Below are positions 29,446 to 37,573 of a stretch of DNA of 64,000 nucleotides, piece by piece; position 1 is the first letter of the stretch, and every line of letters begins with the position of its first letter. The notes beneath the pieces were generated by a model that was not told where the DNA came from, made no database searches, and saw only the letters and a program-made list of their open reading frames with translations. Position numbers and translations under genes: made by a program. Origin of the DNA: Streptomyces sp. TRM49041 (GTDB taxonomy: Bacteria > Actinomycetota > Actinomycetes > Streptomycetales > Streptomycetaceae); the NCBI RefSeq assembly GCF_008271805.1, contig NZ_VSRY01000152.1, positions 62,001 through 126,000 of the forward strand, in the 5' to 3' direction.

Positions 29446-30456
29446 ATGACGACTCGAACACACTCCGTAACGACGGTAGCGGCATCACATCGTCCGGCCG
29501 CGACGAGCGGGCCGGGCCGGGCCCGGGGCTCCGACGGCCGCGGGCGCGTCCGGGCAGGCGGCGGCCGGACACGAGGACGACACCGCGCCGGAAGCCGGGA
29601 CGCGGCGGCACGCGCCACTGTTCCCGCGTCCGCGCTGCGGCGCAGGGCGGACGCGCTGATGGCGGGCACGGGCCCGCCGCCGGAGCCCCCACCGGCACGG
29701 CGGCAGGCACCGAGTGAGCCCCTGGAAGCCCCGCCCGTGCGGTCCGCCGCCGGAGCGCGTGAGCGGTGGCGGCTCGCGCTGCGGGACCGGTTACCGGTGT
29801 GGGTGCAGCTGCGGTGCGGGCTGGAGCGCCGGACGCTGGGCGCGCTGGCCGTCGTCCTGGTCGTGGGCGCGGTGCTCGCCGGACGGCACTTCTGGGCGGG
29901 CCGCCCCGAGGCCGTGAGCGCCCCCGAGGTGGTCGGACGCGGTGTGCCCGCGGCGACCGCGGCCGCGGCTCCGCCGTCGTCCGGGCGGCCGCCGAAGACC
30001 GGTTCCCCGCCGCCTGTGGTCGTCGTCGACGTGAGCGGCAAGGTACGGCGCCCGGGCGTGCTGCGGCTGCCGGTGGGCGCCAGGGTCGTGGATGCCCTGC
30101 GGGCGGCGGGAGGCGTCCGCCCGGGCGCGGACACGACCGGGCTGAACCGGGCGCGCGTCCTGATGGACGGCGAACATGTCCTGGTCGGCCTCCCGGCCGC
30201 GGCCGCGGCGGCGGGCGCCCTGCCGGTGGCCGCCGGCCAGGCTCCTGGCGGCCCCGGCGGCGCGGGACCGGTCAGCCTCAACACCGCGACGGCCGAGCAG
30301 CTGGACACACTGCCCGGCGTCGGACCGGTCCTCGCCCGCCACATCATCGACCACCGCACCCGGCACGGGGGCTTTCGCTCGGTCGACGAACTGCGCGAGG
30401 TCCGCGGCATCGGCACCCGCCGCCTCGCCGACCTCCGTTCCCTTGTACGACTATGA
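29446..30456 (+). CDS. comEA: ComEA-family DNA-binding protein
   Basis: The 336 aa protein has a basic, low-complexity N-terminus of about 110 residues and one membrane helix (TLGALAVVLVVGAVLAG). An SLBB-like segment, VVVDVSGKVRRPGVLRLPVGARVVDAL, follows. The C-terminal pair of helix-hairpin-helix motifs, VSLNTATAEQLDTLPGVGP and GGFRSVDELREVRGIG, binds DNA without sequence preference. ComEA receives incoming DNA in naturally transformable bacteria. The ATG at 29446 lies nine bases after TACCGT, so the mRNA may be nearly leaderless. It overlaps comEC by ATGA. Confidence 0.9.
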   Translation: MTTRTHSVTTVAASHRPAATSGPGRARGSDGRGRVRAGGGRTRGRHRAGSRDAAARATVPASALRRRADALMAGTGPPPEPPPARRQAPSEPLEAPPVRSAAGARERWRLALRDRLPVWVQLRCGLERRTLGALAVVLVVGAVLAGRHFWAGRPEAVSAPEVVGRGVPAATAAAAPPSSGRPPKTGSPPPVVVVDVSGKVRRPGVLRLPVGARVVDALRAAGGVRPGADTTGLNRARVLMDGEHVLVGLPAAAAAAGALPVAAGQAPGGPGGAGPVSLNTATAEQLDTLPGVGPVLARHIIDHRTRHGGFRSVDELREVRGIGTRRLADLRSLVRL

Positions 30457-33128
30457 CGCTCGGACAGGACTCACCGGCCGATCCGGGCGGGGCGCCGCCC
30501 GCCACGTCCACGGTGGCTCCGACCCACCGCGCGGCGCCATCGGCCGAGCCCCGCCCGGAGGAACCGGCCGATCGGGGAACAGCGGCGGGCGCCGCACCCG
30601 GCCAGGTGGTGCCCGCCACTCCCCGTGCGGGAGCGGAGCCCGTGCCCCGGGCCGCGGTGCATGCCGCGTCGGGGCATCGGCTGGGGGCTGCGAACCCTCG
30701 GCAGGAAGGCCCCACCGATCTGCGGCTGGTGGCGCCCGCCTTGGCGGCGTGGGGTGCGGCGGCGCTGGCGCTGGGAGCGCCGGGGCGGTGGACGGTGACC
30801 GGGGTCGTCCTGTGCGGGGCCGTGGCCGTACTGGTCCTCGTGAGCGGCTGTCGGCGGCGGCGGAACGGCGTCGCGTGTGCCGCGGTGTTGCTGTGCGCCG
30901 TGACCGGGGCCGTGTCGGCAGGGTTGCACGGGGCCGATCTGAGGCGGGGGCCTGTCCCGGGGCTGGCGCGGGAGCACGCGAGGGTAGTCGCCGAGGTGAG
31001 GGTCACCTCGGATGCGCGACCCAGCGTCCCGCGGGTGCGCGGCAACCGGGCGGCGCCCGCCTCCGTGGTCCTGAACGCGGAGGTGACGCGGGTGACATCG
31101 TCCGACGGGGCAGTCACCCGGGTCCGTACGCCCGTCCTGCTGATCGCGCGGGTGGGGGAGCGGGGGCAGTACGGCGACGCCTGGCTGCGGCTGTTGCCGT
31201 CCACGGGGCTCCGCGCGGCAGGGCGATTGGCGCCTCCGCACCGGTCCGGTGACCCCTTCGCGGCCGTGCTGTACGCCGACGCGGGGCCCCCGAGGATCAC
31301 CGGCCCGCCCAGTGCTCTGCAACGCACGGCCGGGGAGCTGCGGGCCGGGCTGCGCGAGGCGACCGGCGGGCTGCCGGCGGACGCGAAGGCCCTGCTGCCG
31401 GGGCTGGTCGTCGGTGACACGTCCCGGGTCCCGCAGGACCTGCGGGCCGCGTTCGAGGCGACGGATCTGACTCATCTTCTGGCCGTGTCCGGGAGCAACT
31501 TCACCATCGTGCTGTTGCTGCTCATCGGGCCCGCGGGTACCGCGCTCAGGGCAGAGCGCGGGGGGCTCGCGCCCCGGCTGGGCATCTCGCTGCGGGGCAC
31601 GGCGCTGCTGGGCGGTGCCCTCACGCTCGCGTTCGTGGTGGTGTGCCGGCCCGAGCCGAGTGTGCTGCGGGCCGCCGCGTGCGGGCTGGTCACCCTGCTC
31701 GCCATCGGGACCGGACGCCGTCGGTCACTGATCCCGGCGCTGGCGGCGGCGGTTCTGCTGTTGGTGCTGTACGAGCCGTGGCTCGCGCGGAGTTACGGGT
31801 TCCTGCTCTCGGTCCTGGCGACCGGCGCGCTGCTGACGATCGCCCCGCGCTGGAGCGCCGCGCTCCAGGCGCGCCGGGTGCCGCCGCGCCTGGCGGAGGC
31901 ACTGGCCGCGGCGGCGGCCGCGCAGGTGGTGTGTGCCCCGGTGGTGGCCGTGTTCGCCGCGCGGGTCAGCCTGGTGGCGATCCCCTGCAACCTGTTCGCC
32001 GAGCTTGCGGTGGCCCCTGCGACGGTGCTGGGGTTCGCCGTGCTGGGCACGGCGCCGGTGGCCATGCCCGTGGCCCGGCTGCTGGCCGAGTGCGCGGCCT
32101 GGCCGGCCGGGTGGGTGGCGTCCGTCGCCCGTGCGGGAGCGGCGCTGCCCGGCGCGGAGGCGGACTGGCCGGGAGGCTGGCGGGGCGGGCTCCTGCTCGC
32201 GGCCGTGACCGCGGGGCTGGTTTTTCTCGCGCGGCGGCTGCCGTACCGCCCGTGGGTGGCGGTCGGCTGCGCCGTGGTGCTGCTGGTGGCGGTGGTGCGG
32301 CCGACGCCGCTCACCCGGATCGCCACCGGGTGGCCGCCGACGGGCTGGGTGTTCGCGATGTGCGACGTGGGCCAGGGGGATGCCACGGCCCTCGCGGCGG
32401 GGGACGGCACGGCGGTCGTCGTGGACGCGGGGCCGGACCCGGAGCCGGTGGACCGGTGCCTGCGGGACCTGGGCGTGAGCCGGGTGCCCCTCGTGCTGCT
32501 CACCCACTTCCACGCCGACCACGTCGCCGGGCTGCCGGGCGTGCTGCGCGGCCGGTCCGTCGGGGTGATCCAGACGACGGGGCTGCACGACCCGCCCGCT
32601 CAGGCGGCGTTCGTGCACCGGACAGCTGCGGTCGCCGGTGTGCCCGTGGTCCGCGCGGCGGCCGGGGAGCGGCGCAGGACCGGGTCGCTCGACTGGCAGG
32701 TGCTGTGGCCCGCGGCCGTACCCGGGCGCGCGCCCGAGGAACCCAACGACGCCAGCGTCACCCTGCTCGTCCGCACCCGCGCAGGCGTGAACCTGCTGCT
32801 CCTCGGCGACCTGGAGCCGCCCGCCCAGCGGGGCCTGGCCCGGGCGTATCCCGCCCTGCCGCGCGTGGACGTCCTCAAGGTCGCCCACCATGGCTCGGCG
32901 CACCAGGACCCGGGGCTGCTCCGCAGGGCCAGGCCTCGGCTCGCCCTGGTGTCCGCCGGCCGGGACAACCCGTACGGCCACCCCTCACCGCGTACGCTCG
33001 GCGCCCTCCGGGACGCGGGCGCGGCGGTGCTGCGGACCGACCGCGACGGCGCCATCGCGGTGACCGGGTCGGGACGCGACCTCCGTGCGGTGGCCCGACA
33101 CCCTCCGAGGGGGCCGGACGACCGCTGA
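30453..33128 (+). CDS. comEC: ComEC/Rec2-family DNA uptake channel with metallo-beta-lactamase domain
   Basis: The 891 aa protein has a low-complexity N-terminus, several membrane helices, and the competence domain around residues 300-560 with LLAVSGSNFTIVLLLL near 340. A C-terminal metallo-hydrolase domain carries THFHADHVAG near 682 and AHHGSAHQD near 811. ComEC forms the inner-membrane pore for single-stranded DNA; the C-terminal domain is thought to degrade the second strand. The ATG overlaps the comEA stop by one base (ATGA). Natural transformation is not established in Streptomyces, so the role of the pair here is open. Confidence 0.92.
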   Translation: MTLGQDSPADPGGAPPATSTVAPTHRAAPSAEPRPEEPADRGTAAGAAPGQVVPATPRAGAEPVPRAAVHAASGHRLGAANPRQEGPTDLRLVAPALAAWGAAALALGAPGRWTVTGVVLCGAVAVLVLVSGCRRRRNGVACAAVLLCAVTGAVSAGLHGADLRRGPVPGLAREHARVVAEVRVTSDARPSVPRVRGNRAAPASVVLNAEVTRVTSSDGAVTRVRTPVLLIARVGERGQYGDAWLRLLPSTGLRAAGRLAPPHRSGDPFAAVLYADAGPPRITGPPSALQRTAGELRAGLREATGGLPADAKALLPGLVVGDTSRVPQDLRAAFEATDLTHLLAVSGSNFTIVLLLLIGPAGTALRAERGGLAPRLGISLRGTALLGGALTLAFVVVCRPEPSVLRAAACGLVTLLAIGTGRRRSLIPALAAAVLLLVLYEPWLARSYGFLLSVLATGALLTIAPRWSAALQARRVPPRLAEALAAAAAAQVVCAPVVAVFAARVSLVAIPCNLFAELAVAPATVLGFAVLGTAPVAMPVARLLAECAAWPAGWVASVARAGAALPGAEADWPGGWRGGLLLAAVTAGLVFLARRLPYRPWVAVGCAVVLLVAVVRPTPLTRIATGWPPTGWVFAMCDVGQGDATALAAGDGTAVVVDAGPDPEPVDRCLRDLGVSRVPLVLLTHFHADHVAGLPGVLRGRSVGVIQTTGLHDPPAQAAFVHRTAAVAGVPVVRAAAGERRRTGSLDWQVLWPAAVPGRAPEEPNDASVTLLVRTRAGVNLLLLGDLEPPAQRGLARAYPALPRVDVLKVAHHGSAHQDPGLLRRARPRLALVSAGRDNPYGHPSPRTLGALRDAGAAVLRTDRDGAIAVTGSGRDLRAVARHPPRGPDDR

Positions 33129-33185
33129 CCCGTGCCGGGCGGACCTGGACGTTCGTCCCGTATCGGGGGGTTGAAGAATGGTGCC

Positions 33186-33458
33186 GTGAACGCAGTGAAC
33201 GAAGAGAACGGCGTCGGCCACGTCACGCATGTGCTGGTGCTGCCCGACCGGGGCGCGGCGGAGGAGGCCGCGGAGGCGCTCGCCGGCCGATTCGGGCTGC
33301 CCGAGGAGCCCCAGCTGGTGCGGGACGCCCTGGCCGGCGAGGACGACGCCGAGGACGCCCAGTGGCTCGTGGTGGTCGAGGACCCGGACGGCGAGTTTTC
33401 CGCGGCCGAGCTGGACGAGTTCGCCGCCGAGTGGGACGGGTGGCGCGAGGAGCCCTAG
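33186..33458 (+). CDS. Small RraB-like acidic protein
   Basis: The 90 aa protein is strongly acidic. It begins with HVLVLPDRGAAEEAAEAL and ends with ELDEFAAEWDGWREE. This resembles the ribonuclease E inhibitor RraB family, which has a similar first strand-helix unit and an EYDGW-type ending. The middle (LAGEDDAEDAQWLVVVEDP) fits the expected core strand. The GTG at 33186 is preferred because the longer frame runs back through the comEC gap. A regulatory role towards RNase E is only a family-based suggestion. Confidence 0.6.
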   Translation: MNAVNEENGVGHVTHVLVLPDRGAAEEAAEALAGRFGLPEEPQLVRDALAGEDDAEDAQWLVVVEDPDGEFSAAELDEFAAEWDGWREEP

Positions 33459-33577
33459 CAGACCCGGGAGCCCTACGAGGTGCTGGGATGCCGGGATGCC
33501 GGGACGCCGGGGTGCCGGGCGCGGCCGGGTGGGCGCTGTCGGTGGGGGTGTCAGTGGGCCGTGGGATGCTGGTCGCG

Positions 33578-34561
33578 ATGGCACCCAAGAACTCCACCGA
33601 CGACCTCCTCGCCCCCGTGACCCTCGCCGTGGGCCAGGAGGACCTTCTGCTGGACCGCGCTGTCCAGCAGGTCGTGGCGGCGGCCCGCGCCGCCGACGCC
33701 GACACGGACGTCCGTGACCTGACCGCCGACCAGCTCCAGCCCGGCACCCTCGCCGAGCTGACCAGCCCGTCGCTCTTCGCCGAGCGCAAGGTCCTGGTCG
33801 TGCGCAACGCACAGGACCTGTCGGCGGACACCGTCAAGGACGTCAAGGCGTACCTGGCCGCGCCCGTCGAGGAGATCACGCTCGTGCTCCTCCATCCGGG
33901 CGGCGCCAAGGGCAAGGGGCTGCTGGACGCTGCCCGGAAGGCGGGCGCCCGGGAGGTCGCGTGCCCGAAGACCACCAAGCCGGCCGAGCGCCTGACCTTC
34001 GTACGGCAGGAGTTCCGGGCGCTGGGCCGGTCGGCCACGCCGGAGGCGTGCCAGGCGCTGGTCGACGCGATCGGCAGCGATCTGCGTGAGCTCGCCAGCG
34101 CGGTCGCACAGCTCACCGCGGATGTCGAGGGCACCATCGACGAGTCCGTCGTCGGCCGGTACTACACGGGCCGGGCGGAGGCGTCCAGCTTCAACGTCGC
34201 GGACCGGGCGGTGGAGGGGCGCGCGGCCGAGGCCCTGGAGGCGCTTCGCTGGTCGCTCTCGACCGGGGTCGCGCCCGTGATGATCACCAGCGCACTGGCG
34301 CAGGGGGTACGGGCCATCGGCAAGCTGTCGTCCGCGCGCGGCGGCCGTCCCGCCGACCTCGCACGCGAGCTGGGCATGCCACCCTGGAAGATCGACCGGG
34401 TGCGGCAGCAGATGCGCGGCTGGACCCCGGACGGTGTCGCCGTTGCCCTGCGCGCGATCGCGGAGGCCGACGCGGGCGTCAAGGGCGGCGGGGACGACCC
34501 GGAGTACGCCTTGGAGAAGGCCGTCGTCACCATCGCCCGAGCCGCCCGCTCCCGCCGCTGA
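33578..34561 (+). CDS. holA: DNA polymerase III subunit delta
   Basis: The clamp-loader subunit that opens the beta clamp. The 327 aa protein has the HolA pattern: an N-terminal nucleotide-binding-like domain starting LAPVTLAVGQEDLLLDRAV, the segment SPSLFAERKVLVVRN, a middle region with GSDLRELASAVAQL, and the C-terminal helical domain LSTGVAPVMITSALAQGVR with LGMPPWKIDRVRQQ. The ATG at 33578 (MAPKNSTDD) is chosen; 33566 would add four residues. It sits between comEC and rpsT, as in other actinobacteria. Confidence 0.95.
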   Translation: MAPKNSTDDLLAPVTLAVGQEDLLLDRAVQQVVAAARAADADTDVRDLTADQLQPGTLAELTSPSLFAERKVLVVRNAQDLSADTVKDVKAYLAAPVEEITLVLLHPGGAKGKGLLDAARKAGAREVACPKTTKPAERLTFVRQEFRALGRSATPEACQALVDAIGSDLRELASAVAQLTADVEGTIDESVVGRYYTGRAEASSFNVADRAVEGRAAEALEALRWSLSTGVAPVMITSALAQGVRAIGKLSSARGGRPADLARELGMPPWKIDRVRQQMRGWTPDGVAVALRAIAEADAGVKGGGDDPEYALEKAVVTIARAARSRR

Positions 34562-34565
34562 GGGG

Positions 34566-34625
34566 CGAGCCGCGGAACGCCGAGCCGCAGAACGCCGAGC
34601 CGCGCGACGCCGAGCCCCGAGCGCC
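34566..34625. repeat. 15 bp tandem repeat just after holA
   Basis: Four imperfect 15-base units begin CGAGCCGCGGAACGC, immediately downstream of the holA stop. Confidence 0.8.
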
Positions 34626-34665
34626 CGCCGCCGCCCCCCTGCCACCCCCCCCGAACGCAGGCACG

Positions 34666-34716
34666 CCGAAGGCCCCGGCGTCCGTTCTGGGGAAGAACGG
34701 GTGCCGGGGCCTTCGG
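34666..34716. terminator. Bidirectional terminator between holA and rpsT
   Basis: The outer 14 bp stem CCGAAGGCCCCGGC / GCCGGGGCCTTCGG encloses an inner 7 bp stem CCGTTCT/AGAACGG. It lies between two convergent genes and could stop both. Confidence 0.8.
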
Positions 34717-34903
34717 GTCACGATGGTGAGCTCGTACCCGCGTGGCGAACGCAGGCCGCGTACAAGCTCGGGGGTGCCGGTCAGGAGCGGATGAGAGGGC
34801 CCGCTGGGTCCCTTCCGGCGATCAAGTCTTCCGTCCGTTCCCCAGGGCGTCAGCCCGGGGGAGTCCGGCCGGTTCCGGGGGTCACCCCGGGACTGCGGGA
34901 AGC

Positions 34904-35170
34904 TCAGCCCTGCAGGGCGGCAACCTTGGACGCCAGCGCCGACTTCTTGTTGGCGGCGGCGTTCTTGTGGATGACGCCCTTGGAGACAGCCTTGTCGAGC
35001 TTGCGGGACGCCTCGCGAACGGCCACGGTGGCCTTCTCGACGTCGCCGGCGGCGGCGGCCTCACGGGCCTTGCGGATGGCGGTCTTGAGCGACGACTTGA
35101 CGGCCTTGTTACGCAGGCGCGCCTTCTCGTTCGTCTTGTTCCGCTTGATCTGGGACTTGATGTTCGCCAC
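34904..35170 (-). CDS. rpsT: 30S ribosomal protein S20
   Basis: The 88 aa basic protein binds 16S rRNA. It begins MANIKSQIKRNKTNEKARLRN and ends KKSALASKVAALQG, the standard S20 sequence. It has the normal length, and the ATG is 14 bases after a GGCTCTTTCG stretch with a weak ribosome site. It is divergent from lepA and convergent with holA. Confidence 0.98.
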   Translation of the reverse strand: MANIKSQIKRNKTNEKARLRNKAVKSSLKTAIRKAREAAAAGDVEKATVAVREASRKLDKAVSKGVIHKNAAANKKSALASKVAALQG

Positions 35171-35248
35171 GAAAGAGCCTTTTCAGGTTCGTAAGGATTT
35201 CTCGATCCGTGTCACGCTGCTTGAGAGGGCCACGAGACACAGCTGCCC

Positions 35249-35278
35249 AGGCTACCAGCAGCCCTTCGAGCGGCCCAA
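35249..35278 (-). promoter_or_regulatory. Possible rpsT promoter
   Basis: On the minus strand, TTGGGC (35278-35273) and TAGCCT (35254-35249) are 18 bases apart, about 80 bases ahead of the rpsT start. Confidence 0.4.
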
Positions 35279-35389
35279 ACCGAGCGCCCGTCGCCGTCCG
35301 TGGGACCATGGAACCTACGTATCGATCCGCCGTCGACCCGAGCAGAGACACCGGCGTACGCCCGGCAGTCTCGAGAATCAGGACCCTGC

Positions 35390-37258
35390 GTGCCCGCGAC
35401 CCCTATCCACGTGCCCGAGCCGAGCCGTACCGACCCGGCACTGATCCGCAACTTCTGCATCATCGCGCACATCGACCACGGCAAGTCGACCCTTGCCGAC
35501 CGGATGCTCCAGCTGACCGGCGTGGTCGAGCAGCGGCAGATGCGCGCTCAGTATCTCGACCGCATGGACATCGAGCGCGAGCGCGGCATCACGATCAAGT
35601 CCCAGGCCGTCCGTCTGCCCTGGGCCCCCACGGAGGGCGAGGACCAGGGGAAGACCCATATCCTCAACATGATCGACACCCCCGGCCACGTGGACTTCAC
35701 GTACGAGGTGTCCCGTTCGCTCGCCGCCTGCGAGGGCACGATCCTCCTCGTCGACGCGGCCCAGGGCATCGAGGCGCAGACCCTCGCCAACCTCTACCTG
35801 GCGATGGAGAACGACCTCACCATCGTCCCGGTCCTCAACAAGATCGATCTCCCGGCCGCCCAGCCCGAGAAGTTCGCCGAGGAGCTCGCGAACCTCGTCG
35901 GCTGTGAGCCCGACGACGTCATGCGTGTCTCCGCCAAGACGGGCCTGGGCGTCGAGGCGCTGCTCGACCGCGTGGTCAAGGACATCCCGGGCCCGGTCGG
36001 CGTCGCCGACGCCCCCGCCCGCGCGATGATCTTCGACTCGGTCTACGACTCCTACCGCGGTGTCGTGACCTACGTCCGTGTCGTCGACGGGCAGCTCAAC
36101 AAGCGCGAGCGCATCCGCATGATGTCGACCGGCGCGACCCACGAGCTGCTGGAGATCGGCACGAACTCGCCGGAGATGCTCGCCGCCGACGGACTCGGCG
36201 TGGGCGAGGTGGGCTACCTCATCACCGGTGTGAAGGACGTCCGCCAGTCCAAGGTCGGTGACACGATCACCACCCTGTCGAAGGGCGCCACCGAGGCGCT
36301 CGGCGGCTACAAGGACCCCAAGCCGATGGTGTTCTCGGGCCTCTACCCGCTCGACGGCTCCGACTACCCGGAGTTGCGCGACGCCCTCGACAAGCTCCAG
36401 CTCAACGACGCGGCCCTGGTCTACGAGCCCGAGACCTCCGCCGCGCTCGGCTTCGGCTTCCGCGTGGGCTTCCTCGGCCTCCTCCACCTCGACGTGATCC
36501 GCGAGCGCCTGGAGCGCGAGTTCGGCCTCGACCTGATCGCCACCGCGCCCAACGTGGTCTACCGGGTCCTGATGGAGGACGGCACCGAGCACACCGTCAC
36601 CAATCCGAGCGAGTTCCCCGAAGGCAAGATCAGCGAGGTGTACGAGCCGGTCGTCCGTGCCACGATCCTCGCCCCGTCCGAGTTCATCGGCTCGATCATG
36701 GAGCTGTGCCAGGCCCGCCGGGGCTCCCTCCTCGGCATGGACTACCTCTCCGAGGACCGCGTCGAGATCCGCTACACGCTCCCCCTCGCCGAGATCGTCT
36801 TCGACTTCTTCGACCAGCTGAAGTCCAAGACCCGCGGTTACGCCTCCCTCGACTACGAGCCCACCGGCGAGCAGACCAGCTCGCTCGTGAAGGTCGACAT
36901 CCTGCTGCACGGCGACAAGGTGGACGCGTTCTCCGCGATCACGCACAAGGACGCGGCGTACGCGTACGGCGTGCGGCTCGTCGCCAAGCTCAGGGAGCTC
37001 ATCCCCAGGCAGGCGTTCGAGGTGCCCATCCAGGCGGCCATCGGCTCCCGGGTCATCGCCCGCGAGACCATCCGCGCCATCCGCAAGGACGTCCTCGCCA
37101 AGTGCTACGGCGGCGACATCTCCCGTAAGCGGAAGCTGCTGGAGAAGCAGAAGGAAGGCAAGAAGCGGATGAAGATGGTCGGTTCCGTGGAGGTCCCGCA
37201 GGAGGCCTTCATCGCGGTGCTGTCCAGCGACGAGTCCGCCGGCAAGGGCAAGAAGTAG
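35390..37258 (+). CDS. lepA: Elongation factor 4 (LepA)
   Basis: This translational GTPase acts on stalled or mistranslocated ribosomes. The 622 aa protein has the P-loop HIDHGKSTLADRM near residue 26, DTPGHVDF, and NKIDLP, then domains II, III and V. The LepA-specific C-terminal domain contains DVLAKCYGGDISRKRKLLEKQ. The GTG at 35390 gives the usual actinobacterial length; longer frames upstream are not supported. A perfect hairpin follows the stop. Confidence 0.97.
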   Translation: MPATPIHVPEPSRTDPALIRNFCIIAHIDHGKSTLADRMLQLTGVVEQRQMRAQYLDRMDIERERGITIKSQAVRLPWAPTEGEDQGKTHILNMIDTPGHVDFTYEVSRSLAACEGTILLVDAAQGIEAQTLANLYLAMENDLTIVPVLNKIDLPAAQPEKFAEELANLVGCEPDDVMRVSAKTGLGVEALLDRVVKDIPGPVGVADAPARAMIFDSVYDSYRGVVTYVRVVDGQLNKRERIRMMSTGATHELLEIGTNSPEMLAADGLGVGEVGYLITGVKDVRQSKVGDTITTLSKGATEALGGYKDPKPMVFSGLYPLDGSDYPELRDALDKLQLNDAALVYEPETSAALGFGFRVGFLGLLHLDVIRERLEREFGLDLIATAPNVVYRVLMEDGTEHTVTNPSEFPEGKISEVYEPVVRATILAPSEFIGSIMELCQARRGSLLGMDYLSEDRVEIRYTLPLAEIVFDFFDQLKSKTRGYASLDYEPTGEQTSSLVKVDILLHGDKVDAFSAITHKDAAYAYGVRLVAKLRELIPRQAFEVPIQAAIGSRVIARETIRAIRKDVLAKCYGGDISRKRKLLEKQKEGKKRMKMVGSVEVPQEAFIAVLSSDESAGKGKK

Positions 37259-37329
37259 CACCCCCCACCGCACCAAGCGGGCGGCCCGGTCGCCGGACCG
37301 CAGGCGCGCGCCCGGAGCGTGCTCGATGT

Positions 37330-37368
37330 GCGGAAGCGCCCGTTCGGATGACGGACGGGCGCTTCCGC
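37330..37368 (+). terminator. Terminator after lepA
   Basis: A perfect 14 bp stem (GCGGAAGCGCCCGT and its complement) has an 11-base loop and is followed by CCTTTC. Confidence 0.85.
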
Positions 37369-37573
37369 CCTTTCACGAAGGGGGCACAGTCGTTATGAAC
37401 CGGGTATGAACCACGAGGCCGTAGCCCCTTACGCGGCGGACGACCGCGCTCTACCCTGATCCCGCTCGGTGGTTACTCGCGAGTTAAACAACCCGCCGTT
37501 GAACCCGCTTTTCACGCAGCAGCGAAACAGCCCGCACGACGTGCGGCACCTGCCAGGCCCGCCGGAGGACGCC

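Noticed and set aside
31643..34561. A 972-codon plus-strand frame spanning the comEC end through holA
   Set aside because: Only the last 327 codons (holA) are real; the rest is an out-of-frame reading of comEC made of Arg/Gly/Ala/Pro.
35378..37276. A 632-codon minus-strand frame opposite lepA
   Set aside because: A shadow of lepA, whose GTPase motifs are all present on the plus strand.
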